Of a DNA stretch of 64,000 nt, positions 1-10,414 are shown one piece after another. Below the pieces are notes generated by a model. It ran no database searches and was not told where the DNA came from. It was given only the letters and a program-made list of their open reading frames with translations. The stretch is taken from NCBI GenBank assembly GCA_022508505.1, contig JAFLVC010000003.1, positions 93,910-157,909 on the forward strand, given 5' to 3'. Made by a program: the position numbers and the translations under genes. The stretch comes from Clostridiales bacterium. GTDB taxonomy: Bacteria > Bacillota > Clostridia > Christensenellales > Pumilibacteraceae. The stretch's first letter is position 1; the number at the start of each line of letters is the position of its first letter.

Positions 1-1068
1 GCGGTGGAGCTTGATGTCATAAACGACTCGAACGCGCTGCTTCACGCATACCTCGGCGGACAGGCGGGCGCAAAGGCCGTGATGAAGGTGCTTTACGGCG
101 AAGTCAATCCCGGCGGCAAGCTTGCGGAAAGCTATCCCGTCAAGTACGAGGACAACTCGTCCGCGCCGTACTTCCCCGGACTTGAAAACACCGTCGAATA
201 CCGCGAGAGCCTGTTCGTAGGCTACAGATACTACGCGACGGCGGGAGTAAAGACGGCGTACCCGTTCGGCTACGGTCTGTCGTACACGACGTTTGAGTAC
301 TCCGACCTCAAGGTCACGGATAAAGGCGTCAAGTTCACAATAACAAACACCGGCGAGCGCGACGGTTACGAGATAGCGCAGCTTTACATAGGCAAGAAGG
401 AGAGCGAGGCATATAGGCCGCTCCGCGAGCTCAAGGGCTTTAAAAAGGTGTTCATCAAGGCGGGCGAGAGCGTCACGGTGGAAATACCGTTCGACAAGCG
501 CACCTTCCGCATTTACAACCAAAACGCCAATGCGTGGCAGGTCGAGGGCGGCGAATACACCGTCGAGATCGGCGCGTCGAGCGAGGACATCAAGCTCACA
601 GGAACGCACAGCGTAAAGGGCGACGCGACCGACTTCGGCTACGACAAGCAAAAGCTGGCGTGCTACTACGAATGCAAGACGGCGAAGGTAAGCGACGAAG
701 CGTTTGAGCTCGTCATCGGTCGACCTATTCCGAAGAGCACATTCGATTTCTACAAGAAGAACCGCATGGTTATTCACGAGAACTGCACCGTCGCCGATCT
801 TCGTTACTCCAAGCGTTGGGTGGGTCGACTGTTTGCGGGCGTGATAAGATTTGCGATTCGCTTCCTGCGCGGCATAGGCAAGCGAACTACGGCAAATACT
901 CTCATCATGGGCGTTCTGCACCAACCGGTAAGAGGTCTTGCCAAGTTCGGCGGCATGAGTCGCAGACAGATGGAAGCTTTGATGCTTATGTTTAACGGGC
1001 ACCTCTTCAAGGGCGTGCATCAGTTCTTGTCAAAGGGCAAGAAGAAAAAGGAAGAAAAGCAGGCATAA
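1..1068 (+). CDS. Glycoside hydrolase family 3 (beta-glucosidase-like) C-terminal part with FnIII-like domain; 5' end outside window
   Basis: Open frame from window start; GGKLAESYP, YPFGYGLSYTTFEYSDL and a following FnIII-like domain are typical of GH3 C-termini. Confidence 0.85.
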   Translation, partial: AVELDVINDSNALLHAYLGGQAGAKAVMKVLYGEVNPGGKLAESYPVKYEDNSSAPYFPGLENTVEYRESLFVGYRYYATAGVKTAYPFGYGLSYTTFEYSDLKVTDKGVKFTITNTGERDGYEIAQLYIGKKESEAYRPLRELKGFKKVFIKAGESVTVEIPFDKRTFRIYNQNANAWQVEGGEYTVEIGASSEDIKLTGTHSVKGDATDFGYDKQKLACYYECKTAKVSDEAFELVIGRPIPKSTFDFYKKNRMVIHENCTVADLRYSKRWVGRLFAGVIRFAIRFLRGIGKRTTANTLIMGVLHQPVRGLAKFGGMSRRQMEALMLMFNGHLFKGVHQFLSKGKKKKEEKQA

Positions 1069-1130
1069 AGGTCTCTACACAAGGGAAGCGCAGTAGTTGC
1101 GCCTTATGCAGAGTTCCGTAAAGGAGCGAA

Positions 1131-2165
1131 ATGAAGCTTATTTCTTTTGCTGTTCCGTGCTACAACTCCGCCGCGTACATGGCTAAATGTATAGACAGCC
1201 TGCTCGTCGGCGGCGACCGCGTCGAGATAATAATAATAAACGACGGGTCGAAGGATGACACCGGTGCAATAGCGGACGGATATAAAGAAAAATATCCGGA
1301 TATAGTAAAGGTAATACACAAGGAAAACGGCGGGCACGGCTCGGGCGTGAATGCCGGCGCGGCGGCGGCTCAAGGCATTTACTACAAGGTCGTAGACTCC
1401 GACGATTGGGTGGACGAGGACGCGTTCAAGACCGTGCTTGAAACGATTGAAAAGCACGAAAAGGAAGGAACGCTTCCCGACCTCTATATTACCAATTTCG
1501 TGTATTCGCGCGTTCACGACGGAATGTACTACACGAGTAAGTACACGGATAAGCTCAAGCCCAACGTAATTTGCGACTTTTCGGACATGAAGCCGTTTCG
1601 GTTTTCGCGAATGCTGCTCATGCACTCGCTCATGTACAAGCGCGAGGCGTACCTGCAAAGCGGCACGGTTTTACCCGAGCACACCTTTTACGTCGACAAC
1701 TATTACGCGTATCAGCCCTTTCCGTACATCAAAACCTTGTGCTATATCGACGTCGATTTTTACAGGTATTTTATAGGCCGCGGCGATCAGTCTGTGTCGC
1801 GAAATAATATGTTCGCGCGTTACGAACAGCAGATTCGAGTGATGAAGCTGATGGCGGACGGATACACATACGAGCAGCTCAAAGGCATGAGTAAGGGCCT
1901 TAGGCGGTATATGCACCATGCGCTCAGCGTCCTCATGATGGTTACGATGTACTTCATCTGCGGCGGCAAGGACGACGTCAATGCTCGAAAGGCTGCATAC
2001 AAAGAGCTTTGGGCGCATATAAAAAACCGCGACAAAAAGCTGTACCGCAAGCTTAGATACAGGGCGTATCCCTTTTTTGCCGCCAATTTGCCATGGCGGC
2101 TCAGGCGGTTTGTTATGGATAAATCGTACAACTATCTGTGCAAAAAGATTTGCTTAGGTCAGTAA
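1131..2165 (+). CDS. Family 2 glycosyltransferase
   Basis: N-terminal SFAVPCYNSAAYMAKCIDSLL, IIINDGSKDDT, VDSDDWVD motifs (GT-A fold, DXD). Confidence 0.88.
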   Translation: MKLISFAVPCYNSAAYMAKCIDSLLVGGDRVEIIIINDGSKDDTGAIADGYKEKYPDIVKVIHKENGGHGSGVNAGAAAAQGIYYKVVDSDDWVDEDAFKTVLETIEKHEKEGTLPDLYITNFVYSRVHDGMYYTSKYTDKLKPNVICDFSDMKPFRFSRMLLMHSLMYKREAYLQSGTVLPEHTFYVDNYYAYQPFPYIKTLCYIDVDFYRYFIGRGDQSVSRNNMFARYEQQIRVMKLMADGYTYEQLKGMSKGLRRYMHHALSVLMMVTMYFICGGKDDVNARKAAYKELWAHIKNRDKKLYRKLRYRAYPFFAANLPWRLRRFVMDKSYNYLCKKICLGQ

Positions 2166-2213
2166 TCGGTTCAATAAACAGAAAGAACAGAAAGAAAAAA
2201 TCGGAGGATTTTT

Positions 2214-3377
2214 ATGATAAAAAAATGTGTTGCGATGCTGCTCGCAGGCGGGCAGGGAACAAGGCTGTACGCGCTCACTACGCGCATAGCGAAGCCTGCG
2301 GTGTCGTTCGGGTCGAAGTACCGAATAATCGACTTTCCGCTCTCCAACTGCGCCAATTCGGGAATAGACACCGTCGGCGTTTTGACTCAGTATCAGCCCA
2401 TGGTGCTCAACGAGTACCTCGGAAACGGCGAGCCTTGGAACCTCGACCGCTCGCACGGCGGGCTCCACGTGCTTCCGCCGTACCTTGCAAAGAGCGGTGG
2501 CGAGTGGTACAAGGGCACGGCAAACGCCATATACCAAAACGCGGCGTTTTTAAACGCATACGAGGCGGAGCACGTGCTCATTCTTTCGGGCGATCACATC
2601 TACAAGATGGACTACTCGAAGATGCTCGAATATCACATCGAAAAGAACGCCGACTGCACGATTGCAGTCCTCGACGTTCCCATGGAAGAGGCAAAGCGGT
2701 TCGGTATTCTGTCGTTTGACGACGAGGGCCGCATAACAGAGTTTGCCGAAAAGCCGAAGGTACCCAAGAGCAACCATGCTTCCATGGGCATTTATATCTT
2801 CAAGCAAGAGGTGCTACTCGACGAGCTTTCCGCCGAAGAGCGCAATCCCGACACGCAGTTCGACTTCGGCAAGAACGTCATTCCCGCTATGATAAAGTCG
2901 GGGCGCAGAATGTATGCGTACAGGTTTAACGGGTATTGGAAGGACGTCGGCACGCTTCGCTCGCTGTGGGAGGCGAACATGGACATTCTGTCCGGACAGT
3001 TCGACCTCAACGACGGCAACAAGATATATTCGCGCAATCAGGCGTATCCGCCTTCGTTTATGGCGGACGACGCAAAGGTCAAAAACTCGGTCATGACGGC
3101 GGGCTGCGAGGTGTACGGCGAGGTCGTAAACTCGGTGCTCGGCGAGGGTGTAATAGTGGCGCCCGGCGCGCGCGTTATCGACTCCGTCATCATGCGCGAC
3201 TCGGTAATAGGCAAGGGCTCCGTCGTTTCGTACTCGATAATAGACGAGGGCGTTCATATCGGAGAAAGATGCAAGATAGGCGGAGCTGTCGACGACACGG
3301 TCGATCCGACGCTCATAGGCAGAGATAAGACAATAGACAACGGCACCACGATAGGCGCCGGAAAGGTGGTGGAATAA
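2214..3377 (+). CDS. glgC: Glucose-1-phosphate adenylyltransferase
   Basis: [34 protein letters not shown]-terminal left-handed beta-helix; operon with glgD and glgA. Confidence 0.95.
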   Translation: MIKKCVAMLLAGGQGTRLYALTTRIAKPAVSFGSKYRIIDFPLSNCANSGIDTVGVLTQYQPMVLNEYLGNGEPWNLDRSHGGLHVLPPYLAKSGGEWYKGTANAIYQNAAFLNAYEAEHVLILSGDHIYKMDYSKMLEYHIEKNADCTIAVLDVPMEEAKRFGILSFDDEGRITEFAEKPKVPKSNHASMGIYIFKQEVLLDELSAEERNPDTQFDFGKNVIPAMIKSGRRMYAYRFNGYWKDVGTLRSLWEANMDILSGQFDLNDGNKIYSRNQAYPPSFMADDAKVKNSVMTAGCEVYGEVVNSVLGEGVIVAPGARVIDSVIMRDSVIGKGSVVSYSIIDEGVHIGERCKIGGAVDDTVDPTLIGRDKTIDNGTTIGAGKVVE

Positions 3378-4486
3378 TGCGTACGATGGGACTTATATTT
3401 TCGAGCATAAACGAGCGTAATGCGCCCGAGCTTACCATGGTTCGTTCGATGGCGTCGGTGCCGTTCGGCGGAAGGTACAGGCTTATAGACTTTGTCCTTT
3501 CGGACATGGTGGCGGCGTCTGCGTCTACGGTCGGAATAATCACGAAGTACAACTTCCAATCGCTCATGGACCACGTCGGCAGCGGCAAGAACTGGGATCT
3601 CGCGCGAAAGAGCGGCGGCATAGTGTTCCTGCCCCCGTACGGCGGCGATTCGAGAATGCTTTACACCTCGAGGTTTGAGGCGATAAAAAGCGTTCTGATG
3701 TTTTTGAAGAGCTGTACCGAGGACGTCGTCATAATGAGCGACTGCGACTTCGCGTCAAGCTTCGACATGAACAAGGCGCTCGACTTCTTCGTCGACAAAA
3801 AGTCGGACATAACGCTCGTTTACAGAGATAAGCTGCCCGACGCCGACGAGCTCAAGCACCGCACCGCAATACAGACCGACGAGAACGGTACGGTGACGGG
3901 AATTTCGCCCGCAAACGCGAATATGGGCGTAAATCAGCTCCTGACGGGCGTTTTGATAGTGCGCAGGGATTTTCTCATCCGCCTCATAGAACGCTGCTCT
4001 GCAATGGGAATGAAGAGCTTTTCGGGCGACGTTTTGCCTTTTGCCGTGCGCGAATACAGGGTTACGGGCTACAAGCTCGACGGTTTCTTTGCGTCGATAG
4101 AATCGCTTCAAGCGTACTTCAGATACTCTATGGCGCTTCTTGACAAGCCGGTTCGCGACTCGCTGTTCAAGACGGTAGAGGTGTACACCAAGGTCCGCGA
4201 TTCGGTGCCGTGCAGAATAGGCGAAAACGCCAAAGTGTCGAGGTCCATTGTCGCCGACGGCTGCGTGATTGAGGGCACCGTCGAAAACTCGATAATATTC
4301 CGCGGCGTAAAAATCGGCAAGGGCGCAGTCGTAAAGAACTGCGTGCTCTTCCAGGACACCGACGTAGGCGAGCGCTCTTCGCTCAGCTACTGCTTGTCCG
4401 ATAAGAAGGCGATTGTGCGCTCGGGTAAAACGCTTTCGGGCTGCGCCGAGCTTCCGTACTTCATCCCCAAAGAAACTGTGCTGTAA
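3377..4486 (+). CDS. glgD: Glucose-1-phosphate adenylyltransferase-like subunit GlgD
   Basis: GlgC paralog lacking the GGQGTRL loop; start codon overlaps the glgC stop (taATG). Confidence 0.92.
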   Translation: MRTMGLIFSSINERNAPELTMVRSMASVPFGGRYRLIDFVLSDMVAASASTVGIITKYNFQSLMDHVGSGKNWDLARKSGGIVFLPPYGGDSRMLYTSRFEAIKSVLMFLKSCTEDVVIMSDCDFASSFDMNKALDFFVDKKSDITLVYRDKLPDADELKHRTAIQTDENGTVTGISPANANMGVNQLLTGVLIVRRDFLIRLIERCSAMGMKSFSGDVLPFAVREYRVTGYKLDGFFASIESLQAYFRYSMALLDKPVRDSLFKTVEVYTKVRDSVPCRIGENAKVSRSIVADGCVIEGTVENSIIFRGVKIGKGAVVKNCVLFQDTDVGERSSLSYCLSDKKAIVRSGKTLSGCAELPYFIPKETVL

Positions 4487-4498
4487 GCGGAGAGAATA

Positions 4499-6109
4499 AT
4501 GGCAAGCAAGGTTAATAATACAAGTAAATCAAGCAAGACTGCGGCCGAAAATAAGGCCGAAAAAAAGCCCGCCGCGACTAAAAATACCGCAACCAAGGCG
4601 ACGGACAAAAAGCCGACGGCAAGTAAGATTGCGACCGCGAGCAAAAAGCCTGCCGCAAAAAAGCCCGCGGAAGCGAGTAAGCCGAATGCCGCGACAGCGG
4701 AAAACAAGACCGCAAAAAAGATATTGTTCGTCACGGCGGAAGCGTTCCCGTTTGCGGGAACGGGCGGACTCGGCGAGGTCGCGGGTTCGCTTCCCAAGGC
4801 GCTCAACAACGTCGGCGCGGACTGCCGCGTCATCATGCCGCTCTTTGGCTCGATAGCCGAAAAGTACAGGCAAAAAATGACGTATATCGGTCAGACGCAC
4901 GTCATGGTGGGCTGGCGCAATCAGTACTGCGGGCTGTTTTCTCTGACAAACGACGGCGTCACTACGTATTTTGTCGACAACGAGTACTACTTCAAACGCG
5001 ACGGCATTTACGGTCACTTCGACGACGGCGAGCGCTGGGCGTTCTTCTGCCGCGCGGTGTTGGAGGCCATTCCGCTCGTCGGCTTCAAGCCGGACGTCAT
5101 TCACAGCAACGACCACGCGACGGCGCTCGTTCCCGTGTACTACAAGACGGAGTACGCGAGCAGGTACGGCTACAACGGCATAAAGAACGTGTTCACAATA
5201 CATAACCTCGAATATCAGGGCTGCTATCCGTCGTTTATTCTCGGCGACGTGTTCGGGATAGCCGAGCACGACAGGTGGATAGTCGACTTCAATTGGGAGT
5301 TAAACTGCGTCAAGGGCGCGATAGAGAGCGCCGACAAGGTGACGACTGTGTCCCCGACGTACGCGAAAGAGATTCAGACGCCCGAGCGCGGCTACGGTCT
5401 CCACGATATCCTTTGCAGAAACGCAGGCAAGCTTTCGGGAATACTCAACGGCGTAAACGTCGAAGAGTACAACCCCGAAAAGAACACCTCGATTGCAAAG
5501 CATTATTCGGCAGCCGATACGTCGGGTAAAACCGAGTGCAAGGCGGCGCTCAAAAAAGAATGCGGCTTTGAGGACGACAAGCCGATTGTCGCCGTCATTT
5601 CGAGGCTTGCGGGGCATAAGGGCTTGGACCTCGTAAAAGGGCTTTTGGAGCGCGAGTGGTTAGGGCGAGCAAATATTGTCATTCTCGGCACGGGCGAGAA
5701 GTACCTCGAGGACTTTTTCGCTTGGTACGGCGGCTCGCACAAGAGCGCAAAGACGTTTATAACCTATAATAAGGACTTGGCGCACCGCATATATTCGGGA
5801 GCGGATATGTTCTTGATGCCGTCCGGCTCCGAGCCGTGCGGACTGTCGCAAATGATGGCGTGCCGGTACGGCACTATCCCCATAGTGCGGCGCACGGGCG
5901 GGCTTGCCGATTCCATACACGATTGCAGAAGCGGCGGCGGCAACGGCTTCGTATTCGACGACTATACGGTGGAAGCGCTTTGCGACACGGTAAACGCCGC
6001 AATCGACTTGTACTACAAAAAAGAGTGGAAAGAGCTAATGCTTCGCGCAATGAATTGCGACTTTACCTGGGACCGCTCGGCAGTCGAGTACATGAGGCTT
6101 TACGAATAG
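4499..6109 (+). CDS. glgA: Glycogen synthase with an approximately 75-aa Lys/Ala/Thr-rich N-terminal extension
   Basis: KKILFVTAEAFPFAGTGGLGEVAGSLPKAL, GSEPCGLSQMMACRYGTIPIVRRTGGLADS; canonical GT5. Confidence 0.95.
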   Translation: MASKVNNTSKSSKTAAENKAEKKPAATKNTATKATDKKPTASKIATASKKPAAKKPAEASKPNAATAENKTAKKILFVTAEAFPFAGTGGLGEVAGSLPKALNNVGADCRVIMPLFGSIAEKYRQKMTYIGQTHVMVGWRNQYCGLFSLTNDGVTTYFVDNEYYFKRDGIYGHFDDGERWAFFCRAVLEAIPLVGFKPDVIHSNDHATALVPVYYKTEYASRYGYNGIKNVFTIHNLEYQGCYPSFILGDVFGIAEHDRWIVDFNWELNCVKGAIESADKVTTVSPTYAKEIQTPERGYGLHDILCRNAGKLSGILNGVNVEEYNPEKNTSIAKHYSAADTSGKTECKAALKKECGFEDDKPIVAVISRLAGHKGLDLVKGLLEREWLGRANIVILGTGEKYLEDFFAWYGGSHKSAKTFITYNKDLAHRIYSGADMFLMPSGSEPCGLSQMMACRYGTIPIVRRTGGLADSIHDCRSGGGNGFVFDDYTVEALCDTVNAAIDLYYKKEWKELMLRAMNCDFTWDRSAVEYMRLYE

Positions 6110-6124
6110 AATAAAAAGCAAACT

Positions 6125-6150
6125 AAAAAGGAGCCGCACGGCTCCTTTTT
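6125..6150. terminator. Bidirectional intrinsic terminator between convergent glgA and the ArsR-like gene
   Basis: AAAAAGGAGCC-gcac-GGCTCCTTTTT, perfect stem with A/T tracts on both sides. Confidence 0.85.
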
Positions 6151-6162
6151 GATTAGCGTAGT

Positions 6163-7047
6163 TTATCTGTCGTTACTGTAAACATACGACAGTAATAGAC
6201 CGCAGTCGTAGTCGCCGAAGCCGTTGCCGAACAGGGCGACGCCGTTTTCGGTCGATATGGAAAAGGTGAGAGAGGTCGGATCGAACTCGTCGATTGTGTG
6301 CGAGCTTATTTTTATGCCGTCGAAGAAGGTGCCGCCGCCGTCGATTGTAACCGTTTTGTACCTGCCGTAGCTACATATGTTATCGAGCATAGGCGGGGTG
6401 AAAAGTCCCTTTCTGTCGGTGTACTCGCCGCCGACGACGTGCGAGCCGATTGCGGTGTCGTTTAGCTTGAACTCAATTTCGGAATCGCGCTCGCGGCCGT
6501 GACCGTACGGCTTTGACGATATTTCAAACGACACCGACATGGACGCGAGTTTTCTCTTTTTTGTGGGCGCGGGAAGTGTGTAAGACAGCCTTCCGCTGTT
6601 GAAGTATATGAGCGCCGCTTTGATGCGGTCGGGATAGGTGAAGTACCTCGGATCGTCGCGCTCGCCGATAATGCCGTCAGTCGTCGCAATCGCGCAGTAC
6701 GGCTTTATCGTGGCGGACGAGAACGAGCCGATCGGAAGGTCGAAAACGCTTTCGTTTTCGCGCACGAGATTGGTCGCGACATCTATTATTATTCTGTCGG
6801 TGACGGGAACGCAGTGTTTGGCTACGCCGCGCTTTCCGGGCGATTGTATCAGCTTTACGAGCCCCGCGTCGCACAGCTTTTTTACGTGCTGAGTGATTGC
6901 GCCGTTTGTAAGGTGCAGCTTTTTTGCAATATTGTCGAGCGTGCCCGATTCGCCGGACAGCACGAGCTTTAATATTTCCACCCGCGCGGGCGCCGCAAGG
7001 CACTCGCACAGCTTTTGCGCGTCCTCAACGTCTTTAAAGTGCAGCAT
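6163..7047 (-). CDS. ArsR-type wHTH transcriptional regulator with C-terminal domain of unknown function
   Basis: CECLAAPARVEILKLVLSGESGTLDNIAKKLHLTNGAITQHVKKLCDAGLVKL wHTH. Confidence 0.78.
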   Translation of the reverse strand: MLHFKDVEDAQKLCECLAAPARVEILKLVLSGESGTLDNIAKKLHLTNGAITQHVKKLCDAGLVKLIQSPGKRGVAKHCVPVTDRIIIDVATNLVRENESVFDLPIGSFSSATIKPYCAIATTDGIIGERDDPRYFTYPDRIKAALIYFNSGRLSYTLPAPTKKRKLASMSVSFEISSKPYGHGRERDSEIEFKLNDTAIGSHVVGGEYTDRKGLFTPPMLDNICSYGRYKTVTIDGGGTFFDGIKISSHTIDEFDPTSLTFSISTENGVALFGNGFGDYDCGLLLSYVYSNDR

Positions 7048-7155
7048 GATTTACCTCGATAGCTTTAGTCGATTGCAAATAGTTTTAGTGCATTATAAAA
7101 CAAACGTGAATAAATGTCAATAGCCTCCCGCATTTTCAGTCGACCCGCTTTTCTA

Positions 7156-7184
7156 TTGACAGCAAGGGCGCATTGTGATAAAAT
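7156..7184 (+). promoter_or_regulatory. Sigma-A-type promoter of gatCAB
   Basis: TTGACA (7156-7161), 17-bp spacer, TAAAAT (7179-7184). Confidence 0.75.
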
Positions 7185-7191
7185 CGTAAGC

Positions 7192-7485
7192 ATGAACAAG
7201 GACATATCGACAGAAGAAGTAAAGCATATCGCGTCGCTCTCGCGGCTTGAGTTTTCGGACGAGGAGTGCGGCGCCATGCGCGAGCACTTAAAAAACGTGC
7301 TAGGATATTTCGAGACGCTTGACGGCGTGGACGTATCGAGCGTGCCGCCGACGGCACACGTTCTATCCATGGTCAACGTATTGCGCGAGGACGTTGTAAA
7401 GCCGTCCGTGGACAACGATAAACTTTTGAAAAACGCGCCCGCCGCCGACGATGGGGCGTACGTCGTTCCGAGGGTGGTCGAATGA
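7192..7485 (+). CDS. gatC: Asp-tRNA(Asn)/Glu-tRNA(Gln) amidotransferase subunit C
   Basis: MNKDISTEEVKHIASLSRLEFSDEE; upstream of gatA/gatB. The ORF-track start (7114) is probably too early. Confidence 0.92.
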   Translation: MNKDISTEEVKHIASLSRLEFSDEECGAMREHLKNVLGYFETLDGVDVSSVPPTAHVLSMVNVLREDVVKPSVDNDKLLKNAPAADDGAYVVPRVVE

Positions 7486-8915
7486 AAGACGATATTACAG
7501 CACTTTCGATAAAAGCACTCACCGAAGCCTTCGATAAGCGCGAGGTATCTTCCGTCGAGGCTACGAAGGCGTGCTTGGCGCGCATTAAAAACAGCGATCT
7601 CAACAACTATATCACGGTGTGCGAGAGCGAAGCGCTTTCGTGCGCCGAAAAGGCGGACGAAAGCCGAAAAAACGGCGAGGGCGGTCCGCTCACGGGCGTT
7701 CCCATTGCAGTAAAGGACAACATCTCGACCGAGGGCGTACTCACTACGTGTGCGAGTAAGTTTTTGCAAAACTACGTGCCGCCGTTTGACGCGACCGTCG
7801 TGGAAAAGCTGAAAAAGGCGGGCGCGGTCATTATCGGCAAGACCAATCTCGACGAGTTCGCCATGGGTAGCACCAACGAGAACTCGGCGTTCGGAGCGGT
7901 CAAAAACGTGAAGGACAAAAGCCGCGTTCCGGGCGGAAGCTCGGGCGGCTCTGCCAATGCCGTCGCTTCTTTCGAGGCGTACGCCGCACTCGGCTCAGAC
8001 ACCGGCGGATCTATTCGCCAGCCTGCGTCGTACTGCGGTGTGGTGGGCTTAAAGCCGACGTACTCTGCGGTCAGCCGTTACGGGCTCGTCGCATTCGCGT
8101 CGTCGCTCGATCAGATAGGCCCGCTCGCGCGGACGACGGACGACGCTTTGACCGTGTTAAAGGCGATAGTGGGGCGGGACAGCCTCGACACGACGAGCGC
8201 GAATGCGCCCGCGCTTCCCGCCGCGCTTGACGGAAACATAAAGGGCAAGACGATAGGAGTTGCCGAGCAATTTTTGACAGGCGCGGACAAGGCGGTCGCG
8301 GCGCAGTTCGACAAGGCGATTGCGGCGGCGGAAAAACTCGGCGCGCGCATAAAAAAGGTTTCCATAAGCTCGTTCGACGCGGCGCTTGCCGTGTACTACG
8401 TTATATCGAGCGCGGAGGCGGCGAGCAATCTTTCGCGCTACGACGGCGTCAAGTACGGAATGCGCGCCGACAAGTTTTCGGACATCGCCGACCTCTACAC
8501 GAAAAGCCGCACCGCGTACTTCGGCAGCGAGGTCAAGCGCCGAATCATGATAGGCAACTACGTGCTTTCGAGCGGCTATTACGACGCGTACTACCTAAAA
8601 GCTTCAAAGGTGCGCACTGTGATTATGCGCGAGTTCGACGCGGCGCTATCCGGCTGCGACGGCATTCTGTGCCCGACGGCGCCGACTGTTGCGCCCAAGA
8701 TCGGCGCACAAACGACTCCCGCCGAGACGTATCTATCTGACGTCTACACCGTTCCCGTCAATATCGCGGGACTTCCCGCCGTTTCGGTGCCCTTCGGCGA
8801 GGCGGACGGACTACCCGTCGGCGTTCAGGTTATAGGCAAAGCGTTCGACGAGGGCGGAATACTCAACATTGCAAAGGCGCTCGAGGTGAGCGCAAAAGGC
8901 GGTGCGGCATGCTGA
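7482..8915 (+). CDS. gatA: Asp-tRNA(Asn)/Glu-tRNA(Gln) amidotransferase subunit A
   Basis: Amidase signature PGGSSGGSANAVASFEAYAALGSDTGGSIRQPASYCGVVGLKPTY. Confidence 0.97.
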   Translation: MKDDITALSIKALTEAFDKREVSSVEATKACLARIKNSDLNNYITVCESEALSCAEKADESRKNGEGGPLTGVPIAVKDNISTEGVLTTCASKFLQNYVPPFDATVVEKLKKAGAVIIGKTNLDEFAMGSTNENSAFGAVKNVKDKSRVPGGSSGGSANAVASFEAYAALGSDTGGSIRQPASYCGVVGLKPTYSAVSRYGLVAFASSLDQIGPLARTTDDALTVLKAIVGRDSLDTTSANAPALPAALDGNIKGKTIGVAEQFLTGADKAVAAQFDKAIAAAEKLGARIKKVSISSFDAALAVYYVISSAEAASNLSRYDGVKYGMRADKFSDIADLYTKSRTAYFGSEVKRRIMIGNYVLSSGYYDAYYLKASKVRTVIMREFDAALSGCDGILCPTAPTVAPKIGAQTTPAETYLSDVYTVPVNIAGLPAVSVPFGEADGLPVGVQVIGKAFDEGGILNIAKALEVSAKGGAAC

Positions 8916-10333
8916 AACCGACGATAGGTTGCGAAGTTCATTGCGAGCTCAAGACGGCGACTAAGCTGTTTTGCGGGTGCAAAAACGAGTTCGGCGGCGA
9001 GCCCAACACGCACTGCTGTCCGATTTGCTCCGGGTTCCCGGGAACGTTACCCACGCTCAACGAGCGGGCGGTCGAATACGCCGTAAAGGCGGGGCTCGCT
9101 CTCGGCTGCACTATTAACAAGTTTTCCAAGTGGGACAGGAAAAACTATTTCTATCCCGATCTTCCCAAGGCGTGGCAGACAAGCCAATACGACCTACCGC
9201 TATGCGTCGGCGGCTACGTCGAGTTCGAGCTTAACGGCGAGACAAAGCGCGTCAGGCTAAACCGCATACATCTCGAAGAGGATGCGGGAAAGCTTGTGCA
9301 CGACGGCGGCGTTTCGCGCGTCGACTACAACCGTTGCGGCGTTCCGCTAATCGAAATCGTGACCGAGCCGGACATGCATTCGGCGGACGAGGTCGTCGCG
9401 TTTTTGACGGCGCTGAAAAGCGTTTTGAAGTACACCGGAGTTTCGGACGTAAAGATGCAAGAGGGAAGTCTGCGCTGCGACGTCAACCTTTCGGTCGCCG
9501 AGGAGGGCGCGCCGCTCGGAACGCGCACCGAAACCAAAAACCTCAATTCATTCCGCGCCGTGGCGCGTTCCGTGCTGTACGAAACGCGGCGGCAGATTGA
9601 GGTCATAGAGAGCGGCGGCAAAGTCGAGCAGGAGACGCGGCGCTTCGACGACGCTCGCGGCGTGGGGTACGCCATGCGCAGCAAAGAGGACGCGCACGAT
9701 TACAGGTATTTCCCCGAGCCCGATCTTCTTCCCGTCGTGTTTACCGACGAGCGCATAGAAGAGATTGCGGCGAGCATTCCCTCTCTACCCAAGGCGCGCA
9801 AGGAGCGGTACGTAACAGAGTACGGCTTGCCGCGGTACGACGCGGAGGTTTTGACAATCGACAAAGAGGTATCCGACCTTTTCGACGGCGCGGTAGCGGC
9901 TGGCGCCGACCCCAAAAAGACGTCAAACTTTATCATGAGCGAGGTTTTGCGGCTCGCCAAGACGGACGGCGCGGAGGATGCAGACATAAAAATTTCCGCG
10001 ACAGTGCTTGCCGAAATCGTAAAAATGCAGGCAGCGGACGAGCTTAACAACCTCGCGGCGAAAAGCCTTCTGTCTATGGTATGGGGCACGAACGACGATC
10101 CGAGAGAGGTTGCTAAAAACAAGGGGCTCATTCAGAGCAACGACGAAGGCGCCATAAAAGAGATTTTCGACGGCGTGATAGCGGCAAACGCGAGCCAAGT
10201 AAACGACTTTTTAAACGGCAACGATAAGCTCCGCGGTTACTTCGTCGGTCAGGTCATGCGTGCCGCCGGCGGCAAGGCAAACCCCAAGATAATCAACGCC
10301 CTTCTCGACGCCTTAAAAGAAAATGGCAAATGA
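8909..10333 (+). CDS. gatB: Asp-tRNA(Asn)/Glu-tRNA(Gln) amidotransferase subunit B
   Basis: IGCEVHCELKTATKLFCGC, DRKNYFYPDLPKAWQTSQYDLPLC. Confidence 0.97.
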   Translation: MLKPTIGCEVHCELKTATKLFCGCKNEFGGEPNTHCCPICSGFPGTLPTLNERAVEYAVKAGLALGCTINKFSKWDRKNYFYPDLPKAWQTSQYDLPLCVGGYVEFELNGETKRVRLNRIHLEEDAGKLVHDGGVSRVDYNRCGVPLIEIVTEPDMHSADEVVAFLTALKSVLKYTGVSDVKMQEGSLRCDVNLSVAEEGAPLGTRTETKNLNSFRAVARSVLYETRRQIEVIESGGKVEQETRRFDDARGVGYAMRSKEDAHDYRYFPEPDLLPVVFTDERIEEIAASIPSLPKARKERYVTEYGLPRYDAEVLTIDKEVSDLFDGAVAAGADPKKTSNFIMSEVLRLAKTDGAEDADIKISATVLAEIVKMQAADELNNLAAKSLLSMVWGTNDDPREVAKNKGLIQSNDEGAIKEIFDGVIAANASQVNDFLNGNDKLRGYFVGQVMRAAGGKANPKIINALLDALKENGK

Positions 10334-10373
10334 GTAACGTATAAAATCGATTTATATATTACATGTGTAAAAG

Positions 10374-10400
10374 AAATCGCGTATATACGCGATTTTTTTT
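10374..10400 (+). terminator. Intrinsic terminator downstream of gatB
   Basis: 22-bp perfect palindrome AAATCGCGTATATACGCGATTT followed by a T tract. Confidence 0.85.
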
Positions 10401-10414
10401 CACACAATAAAGGC

